Assembly (NCBI GenBank): GCA_023428265.1
Contig: JAEYYW010000155.1
Span: 1 to 30,201 of the forward strand
Length of the DNA stretch: 30,201 nucleotides
Reading direction: 5' to 3'
DNA from: Bacillota bacterium
GTDB lineage: Bacteria; Bacillota; Clostridia; Christensenellales; UMGS416
Position numbers and translations under genes: made by a program. The notes under the pieces are model-generated. The model saw only the letters and a program-made list of their open reading frames with translations. It had not been told where the DNA came from and searched no databases. Each line of letters opens with the position of its first letter. The stretch's first letter is position 1. This document shows, in pieces, positions 15,354 to 21,993 of the stretch.

Positions 15354-16700
15354 ATGATCACCCAACCACCGAAACAAAAAACATTTTTCTCAAAGTACTG
15401 GGGCCTGCTGCTGGCGGGCGGCCTGGTGCTTGGCCTTCTTCTTTTGGCCGGTGTGGGCACCGGAGCCTATTTCCTGCTCAGGAGCAATGTGCAGGCCAGT
15501 TCCATCACCATTTCCATAGACAAGCCGGAGCTTGGCAAGCCGCTTTCCGCAAAGGTTGAGTTGGAAAACAAAGGCGTGCTGAGCGCCAAGGATTACCGCG
15601 CCGCGTTTCTGGTGGACGGCACAGAGGTTGACGCCGAAAACCTGACGCTGGAATCCAAGGATCCCAAAACGGTCACGTTTGACATCAAGGGCCTGCCCGC
15701 CGGCAAGCATGTGGCAAGCATCGGCGGCATTGAAAAGGAGTTCACGGTCTATCGCCCGGCGGAGCTGAAGCTGACCGGCTTCACACTGAGCACGGAGAAG
15801 CTGATGGTGGGCGAGACGGTGACGGTCAAAGCCACCGTGAAAAACGCGGGCGAACTCCCCGGGAAGTTCAGCGGCGCGCTGACGCTGGACGGCGGCAAGG
15901 TGAAAACACTGGAAGCAACGGTGGAGGCCGGCGAAGAACAGGTGCTGGAAGCCGAGGTCCCCATGGAGGATCGCGGCACGCACACATTCGCGCTGGAGGG
16001 GGAAAACCGGGCGGTCACAGTGGTCGCTCCGGCCCATGTGGAGGTGACGGGCCTGAAGCTGTCCAAAGCCTTCCCGAAGCCCAACGAAGCCATCACCGCA
16101 ACGGTATCGCTGGAAAACAGCGGTGATCTGGCTGGCAGCTACACCGTCACGCTCTCTATAAACGGCAAGGAATCACAAAAGAAAGAAGTCACGGTGGAGG
16201 CCAACAACACGCAAACCGTGGCCTTTAAAGTGACGGAGGCGAAAGCCGGCAGCTATACCATCAAGGTGGGAAGCTTCAGCCAGTCTATGCGGGTGGTTGT
16301 CATCACCAGGCCCGCAAACGGCACACTGCTTGTGAAGAAAGCAAACAGCGGATATGGGCGCCTGACGCTCAAGAACGGCTATTCAGACAAGGATGCCATC
16401 ATCATTCTGGCAAGCACATCCAGCCCGAAGACGCCGCTTCTCACCGTGTATGTCCGCGCGGGGGCCACGACACCAAAGATCAAAGTCAAGGACGGCAACT
16501 ATTACATCTACTATTCCATCGGCACCAACTATGACTCTGCATCAAAGAAGTTCATCACAAACCCCAGTTATGGCCGGTTTGAGAGCCCAATCAAGTTTAC
16601 AACCACGCGATCAACCTATTCCTTGTGGAATGTCTCAATCGGCGTGGCCGGAGGCAACGCCGGGTCCATCGGCCTTGGTGAGAATGATTTCCCGAAATAA
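15354..16700 (+). CDS. Membrane-anchored protein with three CARDB-like Ig repeats
   Basis: A 448-residue protein with a short cytoplasmic N-terminus and one membrane helix (about 15-42), then an extracellular part. Three beta repeats of about 85-90 residues (roughly 45-132, 133-223, 224-318) share the pattern of a strand, VGE/PNE, VTVKATVKNAGEL-like and a closing PA. This resembles the CARDB/adhesion Ig fold. The last 130 residues form a different beta domain with DGNYYIYYSIGTNYDSASKKF. No LPXTG or catalytic motif is seen. ATG at 15354 is preceded by GGGAGG. It is monocistronic, between enolase and an LCP ligase. A surface scaffold or binding role is inferred, not shown. Confidence 0.82.
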   Translation: MITQPPKQKTFFSKYWGLLLAGGLVLGLLLLAGVGTGAYFLLRSNVQASSITISIDKPELGKPLSAKVELENKGVLSAKDYRAAFLVDGTEVDAENLTLESKDPKTVTFDIKGLPAGKHVASIGGIEKEFTVYRPAELKLTGFTLSTEKLMVGETVTVKATVKNAGELPGKFSGALTLDGGKVKTLEATVEAGEEQVLEAEVPMEDRGTHTFALEGENRAVTVVAPAHVEVTGLKLSKAFPKPNEAITATVSLENSGDLAGSYTVTLSINGKESQKKEVTVEANNTQTVAFKVTEAKAGSYTIKVGSFSQSMRVVVITRPANGTLLVKKANSGYGRLTLKNGYSDKDAIIILASTSSPKTPLLTVYVRAGATTPKIKVKDGNYYIYYSIGTNYDSASKKFITNPSYGRFESPIKFTTTRSTYSLWNVSIGVAGGNAGSIGLGENDFPK

Positions 16701-16734
16701 CAGCCTGATTCCGCATCGGTAATCACACAATTTC

Positions 16735-16775
16735 CAGGCCTTCCGCATCCACTGGCTGCGGAAGGCCTGTTCTTC
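16735..16775 (+). terminator. Intrinsic terminator of the Ig-repeat protein gene
   Basis: CAGGCCTTCCGC (16735-16746) and GCGGAAGGCCTG (16758-16769) form a perfect 12-bp stem with an 11-base loop, then TTCTTC. The U tract is imperfect. Confidence 0.85.
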
Positions 16776-16988
16776 ATTGCACAAGTGGAACTCTACGTCA
16801 CATTTTGTCAATAAAATTCATCGCTTTTTGTGCTACATTTCTATATTTATAAAAACATTTTCTGTTATAATGGTCAAGGATATTTCCAGTATAGTGTAAT
16901 ATAATTGATCTTGGTTGTGTTTACAATTGTAGCCAATGGCAATCCTTAATGCTGGACTTATGAAATAAACAGTAAAGGCAGCAGGGGT

Positions 16989-18455
16989 ATGAAAGCATTT
17001 TTCACAAAAAAGAGAATTATCTTTGGGTCGGTCATCCTCGCCGTGTTGCTTCTGGCCGGCGGCGGCGTTTGGGCTGCCACCACCTGGTACAAGATTAACA
17101 ACGATCAGATGGATCTCTTCAATCAGACCGCTTCGCCCACCGATGGCATGGAAACCGTGGAACCCACCGAGGATGCCACTGACGAGCCCACCGAGGAGCC
17201 AACGGAAGAACCGACCGAAGAACCAACCCCCACGCCCACACTGAGCCCTTATGATCAGCTCAAAAGCCAGGCGGACGCCTCCATTATGAAGGATACGCTG
17301 AATGTGCTGCTGATCGGCGTGGACTATTCCACCGAGCGCGTGGGCAACACCAAGCAGTATGTGAACAAAGACTTCAACTCCGACGTGATGCTGGTCCTTG
17401 CGATCAATTTCAAGCAGAAAAAGGTAGACATGATCTCGCTGCCGCGCGACAGTTATGCCAAAATCGCCAACCTCACCGGCGTATACAAGCTCAACTTCGC
17501 CCTGGAAGCCGGCGGCGGCATGAACGACAAAGGCTTCATGAACGTGTGCAAGAGCGCCCAGGTGATGCTGGGCGACATCCCGGTGAACTATTACATCGCG
17601 GTCACCATGCCGGTGGTGAAAGAACTGACCAACGCCATTGGCGGCGTTGATTATGACTTAGACATCAATTTCTCCATCCAGGGCCGTTCCTATAAAAAGG
17701 GCAAGCAACACATGGACGGGCAGGCGGTGTTGGACTATTGCCGCATCCGAAAGGGAGACATCAAGGCGTCGGAGGCCGGCGACCTGCACCGTGTGGACAG
17801 GCAGAAAAGGATGCTCCTCACCGTGTTCAAGAAGCTGCAGACGGAGTCCACAATCCTGGAAGTGCCAAAAATACTGCTCTCCATGCAGGGCAAGGTGTTT
17901 ACCAACATGAACTTTGAGCAGCTCGCCGCGCTCGCCGTGTTTGGCAAGGACCTGGATCAGAGCAAAATCACGCTGCGCACCATGCCGGGATCCTACAATT
18001 ACGGGATTTTCAACCGCAGCTACGTCATCATTGACCAGACGAAGCGCGTCAAGCTGATCAAAGACGTCTATGGTGTGACCGTGAAGCCACAGAACAAATA
18101 CTCCTCTTCCACGGCCAGAATGTATTGGGCCTATCTGCAGGGAACGGCCTGGGTGAAGGAAGTCAAAGAAATCATCGCCGCCGACGCCAAACTGCCGGAC
18201 GGCAAGAAGAAGCTCATCGTCCAGGCCGATTTGGACACCACCAACGCCTCCATGGCAATACTGGAGGAGAAGTTGAAAAAATACAAATCCAGAGCAAGGG
18301 GCTCCGGCGGCGTCAGGCTGTCAGACACAGAAGATCTGGAAGCTGCCGTGAAAGACTTCCACGATAAAGCCAACGCAATGTGTGTAAAAGCTGCCATCAA
18401 ACCCAACTGGAATGTGGCCGTATACACAAGGGGCGAACCCCGGATGAAGGAATAA
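16989..18455 (+). CDS. LytR-CpsA-Psr (LCP) family cell-wall glycopolymer ligase
   Basis: LCP enzymes transfer lipid-linked glycopolymers such as teichoic acids or capsule onto peptidoglycan outside the membrane. The 488-residue protein has an N-terminal membrane helix (9-30), then an acidic Thr/Glu/Pro linker (about 57-86, repeated TEEP units). The LCP domain (about 104-280) has LNVLLIGVD, NSDVMLVLAIN, MISLPRDSYAKI (Arg153, Asp154), a VNYYIAV segment and the LDYCRIRKGD...GDLHRVDRQKRM block. A C-terminal region of about 150 residues follows that I do not recognise. The ribosome site is weak (AGGGGT next to the ATG, AAAGG further up). Its neighbours are also envelope-related, but no polymer-synthesis genes are in the window. 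Confidence 0.92.
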   Translation: MKAFFTKKRIIFGSVILAVLLLAGGGVWAATTWYKINNDQMDLFNQTASPTDGMETVEPTEDATDEPTEEPTEEPTEEPTPTPTLSPYDQLKSQADASIMKDTLNVLLIGVDYSTERVGNTKQYVNKDFNSDVMLVLAINFKQKKVDMISLPRDSYAKIANLTGVYKLNFALEAGGGMNDKGFMNVCKSAQVMLGDIPVNYYIAVTMPVVKELTNAIGGVDYDLDINFSIQGRSYKKGKQHMDGQAVLDYCRIRKGDIKASEAGDLHRVDRQKRMLLTVFKKLQTESTILEVPKILLSMQGKVFTNMNFEQLAALAVFGKDLDQSKITLRTMPGSYNYGIFNRSYVIIDQTKRVKLIKDVYGVTVKPQNKYSSSTARMYWAYLQGTAWVKEVKEIIAADAKLPDGKKKLIVQADLDTTNASMAILEEKLKKYKSRARGSGGVRLSDTEDLEAAVKDFHDKANAMCVKAAIKPNWNVAVYTRGEPRMKE

Positions 18456-18486
18456 GAACGCCCAAGGTTTCCAGCAGCAACCGTCG

Positions 18487-18516
18487 CCCCCACGGCCATG
18501 AGCCGCGGGGGCTTTT
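18487..18516 (+). terminator. Intrinsic terminator of the LCP gene
   Basis: CCCCCACGGC and GCCGCGGGGG pair with one mismatch around a CATGA loop, then CTTTT, about 30 bases past the stop. Confidence 0.8.
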
Positions 18517-18580
18517 GATTGCCTGCCAGCGCCCGCATTGGAGAGCCTCTGCAGAGCCATACTAGTGCCGGTGATTGCAT

Positions 18581-19258
18581 ATGATTGAGCTTGCCGGCGT
18601 ATACAAGACCTATAACATGGGCGGAGAGCGGATCAACGCGCTGGACGGTGTGAACCTGCGGATTGACAAGGGCGAATTCGTGGCGATCATCGGCCCATCC
18701 GGCAGCGGGAAGTCCACGCTGATGAACGTGATCGGGTGCCTGGACAGCCCGACGGCCGGCAGCTACACACTGGGCGGCCGTGTGGTCTCCAACCTGAGCG
18801 GCGACGCTCTGGCCGCCGTGCGCAGCCGGGAGCTGGGCTTTGTGTTTCAGGGGTTCAACCTGCTGCCCAAATTGGACGCACTGCACAATGTGGAGCTGCC
18901 GCTTGTTTACCAGAACGTGAGCTGGGAGGAGCGCAAGGAGCGGGCCGTGGCGGCGCTCACCAGGATGGGGCTGGCGTCCAGGCTGCATCACAAGCCCAAT
19001 CAGCTTTCCGGCGGCCAGCAGCAGCGGGTTGCCATTGCAAGGGCGCTGGTCACAAACCCCTCCCTGATCCTGGCTGACGAACCCACCGGCAACCTGGACA
19101 GCCGCACCGGCACGGAGGTGCTGTGCCTGCTGAAGGCGCTATACCGCCAGGGAAACACCGTGGTGCTGATCACCCATGACCGCAATGTGGCCGACGCAGC
19201 CTGCCGCCGCGTGACGATACAGGATGGGCGGATCGTGGGGGATGAGAAGGTTTCATAA
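18581..19258 (+). CDS. ABC transporter ATP-binding protein, MacB/LolD type, without an adjacent permease
   Basis: A 225-residue ATPase of the MacB/LolD/FtsE group. It has Walker A GPSGSGKST, the Q-loop VFQGFNLLPKLDALHNVELPL typical of the group, signature LSGGQQQRVAIARAL, Walker B LILADEPTGNLDS and switch His in LITHD. Start is placed at the ATG at 18581; a TTG two codons earlier is possible, and only a weak GGTGAT site precedes either. The gene lies between terminators, so it is a single-gene unit. MacB-type ATPases normally sit beside a permease and often an adaptor; none is in this window. Confidence 0.9.
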   Translation: MIELAGVYKTYNMGGERINALDGVNLRIDKGEFVAIIGPSGSGKSTLMNVIGCLDSPTAGSYTLGGRVVSNLSGDALAAVRSRELGFVFQGFNLLPKLDALHNVELPLVYQNVSWEERKERAVAALTRMGLASRLHHKPNQLSGGQQQRVAIARALVTNPSLILADEPTGNLDSRTGTEVLCLLKALYRQGNTVVLITHDRNVADAACRRVTIQDGRIVGDEKVS

Positions 19259-19266
19259 CCAATTAG

Positions 19267-19297
19267 CAAAAGAGAGGGCGCCATCCGGCGCCCTCTC
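19267..19297. terminator. Bidirectional terminator between the ATPase and GyrI-like genes
   Basis: GAGAGGGCGCC (19272-19282), loop ATCC, GGCGCCCTCTC (19287-19297): a perfect 11-bp stem. On the minus strand it is followed by TTTTGC, so it best serves the gene ending at 19303; the plus side has only ATTAATT. Confidence 0.85.
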
Positions 19298-19302
19298 ATT
19301 AA

Positions 19303-19785
19303 TTACTTGATGGACACGTTGATCTCAACCAACCCAGTGCTGCTGTCGTGCACCTCATAATCTTCCGTGCCGGTCAGTTCAAAACCAGAACCGGGAAGCC
19401 ACACGCCATCGATGTAATCATACACCGGCATCCCAACATCCTCACCGTTGAGTGTGTTGGTCTTGGGGTCATGGACAAACACCGCGTATTTGGCACGCGG
19501 CAAATCCTTTTTTGCCATGCCCAGGGGCGGCTCCTCGGAAGACTCCACGCAGAACCAATAGGTATAGGCGATTTCATCATCATCCTTGCCCAGATCCTCA
19601 GGGAGGTAATCATAAGCGGCATACAGCAGATGGGGGTTGCTGCGGCCAGGGATGGTCTGCGCCATTTCAAGGAACTCCTTTTGAGTTTTGGCGATCAGGC
19701 CGTTGCGAAGGTTGTCCCCCTGGGTCATGCGCCGGGCTATGCCGACCAAAGACAGGGGCTCCTTTAACACAATGCTGGGTGTCAT
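19303..19785 (-). CDS. GyrI-like effector-binding domain (likely C-terminal half of a split AraC regulator)
   Basis: 160 residues of the GyrI/AraC effector-binding fold (MTPSIVLKEPLSLVGIARR at the start, AAYDYLPED, ending in YEVHDSST...VEINVSIK). Such domains bind small amphipathic ligands. The ATG at 19785 follows AAGGAAAA and overlaps the upstream stop as ATGA, so separate translation is possible. However, the same frame extends upstream of the ATG as RKRGAQPCLFEKINII, the linker normally found between the HTH and ligand domains in one-piece AraC-GyrI proteins. I read this as half of a formerly fused gene. Confidence 0.82.
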   Translation of the reverse strand: MTPSIVLKEPLSLVGIARRMTQGDNLRNGLIAKTQKEFLEMAQTIPGRSNPHLLYAAYDYLPEDLGKDDDEIAYTYWFCVESSEEPPLGMAKKDLPRAKYAVFVHDPKTNTLNGEDVGMPVYDYIDGVWLPGSGFELTGTEDYEVHDSSTGLVEINVSIK

Positions 19786-20168
19786 GATGGGTTTTCCTTC
19801 TTTCTTCCTACTGATAATGTTGATTTTCTCGAAGAGACAAGGCTGGGCACCGCGCTTGCGGAACACCGATGTGGCGCTCCCCATGCAGCCCGAAAAGCCC
19901 GCGTGAACGCTTCATGAAAATCAAAGCCATAGTCCAGGGCGATTGAAAGGATGTCGTCGCGCGCCGTCATCAACTCAACCATTGCCTGGCTCAACCTTCT
20001 TCTGCGCAGGTAGCCGGCCGCGGAGCACCCAGCCACCGCGGTAAACACACGGTGGAAGTGAGCCACGGAGTATCCTGATCGGGAGGCAATCTGCTCAAGC
20101 GTAATGTCGCCTTTCAGGTTGGCTTCCATGAAGTCTATCGCTTGTTGAAGGTTTTCATAGGTTCCCAT
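19782..20168 (-). CDS. AraC family HTH domain (likely N-terminal half of a split AraC-GyrI regulator)
   Basis: 128 residues. The first 100 or so are a canonical AraC double helix-turn-helix (YENLQQAIDFMEANL, LEQIASRSGYSVAHFHRVF, then ILSIALDYGFDFHEAFTRAF). The last 30 residues (from APHRCSAS onward) have no family resemblance, while the proper continuation lies in the -1 frame. The switch point is at a GGGG run (19882-19879 on the minus strand); a fifth G would restore one continuous protein of about 275 residues with the GyrI domain. The ATG at 20168 is preferred over 20174 because GAGGG lies seven bases upstream. Confidence 0.83.
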   Translation of the reverse strand: MGTYENLQQAIDFMEANLKGDITLEQIASRSGYSVAHFHRVFTAVAGCSAAGYLRRRRLSQAMVELMTARDDILSIALDYGFDFHEAFTRAFRAAWGAPHRCSASAVPSLVSSRKSTLSVGRKKENPS

Positions 20169-20267
20169 GCGCATTCCCTCTCTTCGGGCATATCATACCG
20201 CATCCCGGAACAGGCGTGCTTGATAAATTCTATCATGATTACACGGAAGACTGCGTGCCGCCACCCG

Positions 20268-20296
20268 TTGATTTGCCGCGTGCGTGGGAATATACT
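20268..20296 (+). promoter_or_regulatory. Predicted promoter of the esterase gene
   Basis: TTGATT (20268-20273), 17-bp spacer, TATACT (20291-20296). Between it and the divergent AraC start lies TGATA-AATTC-TATCA (20221-20235), a short palindrome. Confidence 0.62.
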
Positions 20297-20321
20297 AATT
20301 TATCTGAGGAGATGGTATGTG

Positions 20322-21095
20322 ATGAAAAAGCGACCGGTGATCCGCCCCATTGACAGCCCCCTTGCCCGTGAGTTCCTGCTGGAGGGAGACCGGCGCGGCA
20401 TACTGTTGATCCATGGCTTCACCGCCACGCCGTCGCAGATGCTGCCGCTGGGCGAGGCATTGAACCGGGAAGGGTACACGGTGCTGGGCGTTCTGCTGCC
20501 CGGCCACGGCACCACTGTGGAGGATATGGAGCGGAAGAGCTGGGCTGATTGGCTGAAGGCATGCCGCGATGGTTTCCAAACATTGGCCCGTCGCTGTGAT
20601 GAAATATCGGTGGCTGGCCTTTCCATGGGCGGCATACTGGCACTGATTCTGGCCGGAGAGCTGCCGGTGAAGGCCGCCATCTCCATCGCAGCGCCTCTGC
20701 GCATGAAAAACAGACTGGCAAGGTTCTCCCGGTTGCTCGGGGTGTTCGTGCGCTATCGGGGCTGGCCGGAGAACCCGGAACAAGAAGCGGAAAAGCGGGA
20801 AAACGCCTATCACATCGGTTACCCCATGACGCCCGTGCGCAAGGTGCCGGATTTGCTTCGTCTGGTGCGCATGGCGGAGTGGGACTTGCCCGCAATCCGG
20901 TGCCCGCTGCTGGTCGTGCAGCCCAAAAAGGACGACACCGTGCGGCTGGACAGCCCCGACGTGATCCTCAAAGGGGCATGCAATTCACCTTATAAAAAGA
21001 TGCTTTGGCTGGAAAACTCCCGGCATGTGTGCACCGTGGAGCCGGAGTTTGCGCTTCTGTTTGCGGAGATCCGGGAGTTTTTGCGCAATTCATGA
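20322..21095 (+). CDS. Alpha/beta hydrolase, carboxylesterase/monoacylglycerol lipase type
   Basis: A 257-residue cytoplasmic hydrolase similar to the Est30/YvaK carboxylesterase and monoglyceride lipase group. It has the oxyanion segment ILLIHGFTATPSQM (27-40), GHGTT (61-65), nucleophile elbow GLSMGG (Ser101), an acid in QPKKDD (Asp204 or 205) and the catalytic His235 in NSRHVCTVE. The chosen ATG has GAGGAG ten bases upstream; the longer open frame upstream starts within the opposite-strand AraC gene and is not supported. It is monocistronic and shares a terminator with the convergent thymidylate-synthase-like gene. The natural substrate is unknown. Confidence 0.9.
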   Translation: MKKRPVIRPIDSPLAREFLLEGDRRGILLIHGFTATPSQMLPLGEALNREGYTVLGVLLPGHGTTVEDMERKSWADWLKACRDGFQTLARRCDEISVAGLSMGGILALILAGELPVKAAISIAAPLRMKNRLARFSRLLGVFVRYRGWPENPEQEAEKRENAYHIGYPMTPVRKVPDLLRLVRMAEWDLPAIRCPLLVVQPKKDDTVRLDSPDVILKGACNSPYKKMLWLENSRHVCTVEPEFALLFAEIREFLRNS

Positions 21096-21123
21096 GAAAA
21101 TGGGGTTTTCACCCCATTTTCTC
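21094..21123. terminator. Bidirectional terminator embedded in both convergent gene ends
   Basis: GAGAAAATGGGG and CCCCATTTTCTC form a perfect 12-bp stem with loop TTTTCA. It overlaps the esterase stop on the plus strand and the last codons and stop of the ThyA-like gene on the minus strand. There is no strong external U tract; the A/T-rich stem base may substitute. Confidence 0.7.
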
Positions 21124-21867
21124 CTTCAGCTTTTGCACCTGCTCCATGATTTTGGGAATGCTCTCCTCCATCATCTCGCGGTAAAAGCCTTCATATTCAT
21201 AGGTCAGCGCCTCAATGGGCTTGCCGGAGATGTCCGCAGCATATTTTGCCAGCAGTTCATAGCTCTTTTCATAGGCATGAAAGGAGTGGGCCGTGTGCGT
21301 ATAGGTGCCCATGGCGACGCCAAGCTCTTCCGCGATCCTGCATTGCAGCGCGATGAACGCAAACGCGTTCATGAACGTGGCCTGCACGGCGTCATTGCTG
21401 CGCATCATCACCATCATGTGCAGCGCGCCATCGCGGATCATGAACTGCATGGACTGCAGGCAGGCCGGATGCTCGTTGTTGCTGTCCACCTCAAAATCCC
21501 GGATGTTGATCACAGCCCGGCGGGAATAGGGGTTGCGCCTGAGCTCCTCATACAGGAAGGGTAATTGTCGGGCAAACCGGTCATGGTAGGTGTATTCCCA
21601 GCAGCTGCCCTCGCCAATCTTGAAATCCAGAATGCCGTCCAATATCTCCATTTTGTACTGCTGAAGCTCGTAATGCCCCCCGCAGAACAACCGGCTCACC
21701 ATGGGCTCGGCGGTGGCCTGCTCCACAAAAAAGGTCATGCCGGTTTCCTTCATCGTGGTGTTGTAGTCCGGGCATGGCACGATATCGCCTTGCTCTTCGA
21801 GAATCGTTAGGGCTTGGTGGTATGCCTCCGGTAATGTTTTGCCACGGGCAAAAAAGTGCTGGTGCAT
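21109..21867 (-). CDS. Thymidylate synthase-like (ThyA superfamily) protein
   Basis: A 252-residue protein that aligns by eye with the ThyA fold. It has NPYSRRAVINIRD (112-124, the phosphate-binding Arg pair), HPACLQSMQF with the presumed nucleophile Cys136 (canonical PPCHxLFQF), RSNDA (156-160), then AEELGVAMGTYTHTAHSFHAYEKSYE (179 onward), matching the G..G...HT..D.H.Y.N segment. Departures are the loss of the canonical tryptophan after SRR, Leu in place of His after the cysteine, a replaced N-terminal RTGTG region, and no hydrophobic family C-terminus. It could methylate dUMP or act on another pyrimidine nucleotide, as the related hydroxymethylases do. GGGGGTG precedes the ATG. Monocistronic. 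Confidence 0.75.
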   Translation of the reverse strand: MHQHFFARGKTLPEAYHQALTILEEQGDIVPCPDYNTTMKETGMTFFVEQATAEPMVSRLFCGGHYELQQYKMEILDGILDFKIGEGSCWEYTYHDRFARQLPFLYEELRRNPYSRRAVINIRDFEVDSNNEHPACLQSMQFMIRDGALHMMVMMRSNDAVQATFMNAFAFIALQCRIAEELGVAMGTYTHTAHSFHAYEKSYELLAKYAADISGKPIEALTYEYEGFYREMMEESIPKIMEQVQKLKEKMG

Positions 21868-21943
21868 TGGTCAGTCACCCCCTGTCGAAATCTGCCAGAT
21901 AGCCTCATTTTATCAGAACCATGGCAAACATCCAATGATTGGT

Positions 21944-21979
21944 AAAAAAAACCCTCTCTGGGGCGAAGCCCAAAGAGGG
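21944..21979 (-). terminator. Intrinsic terminator of the L,D-transpeptidase gene
   Basis: Minus-strand CCCTCT...AGAGGG stem with an inner GGGC-TTC-GCCC hairpin, followed by eight T residues. Confidence 0.93.
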
Positions 21980-21993
21980 GTAATATGCCTTGG

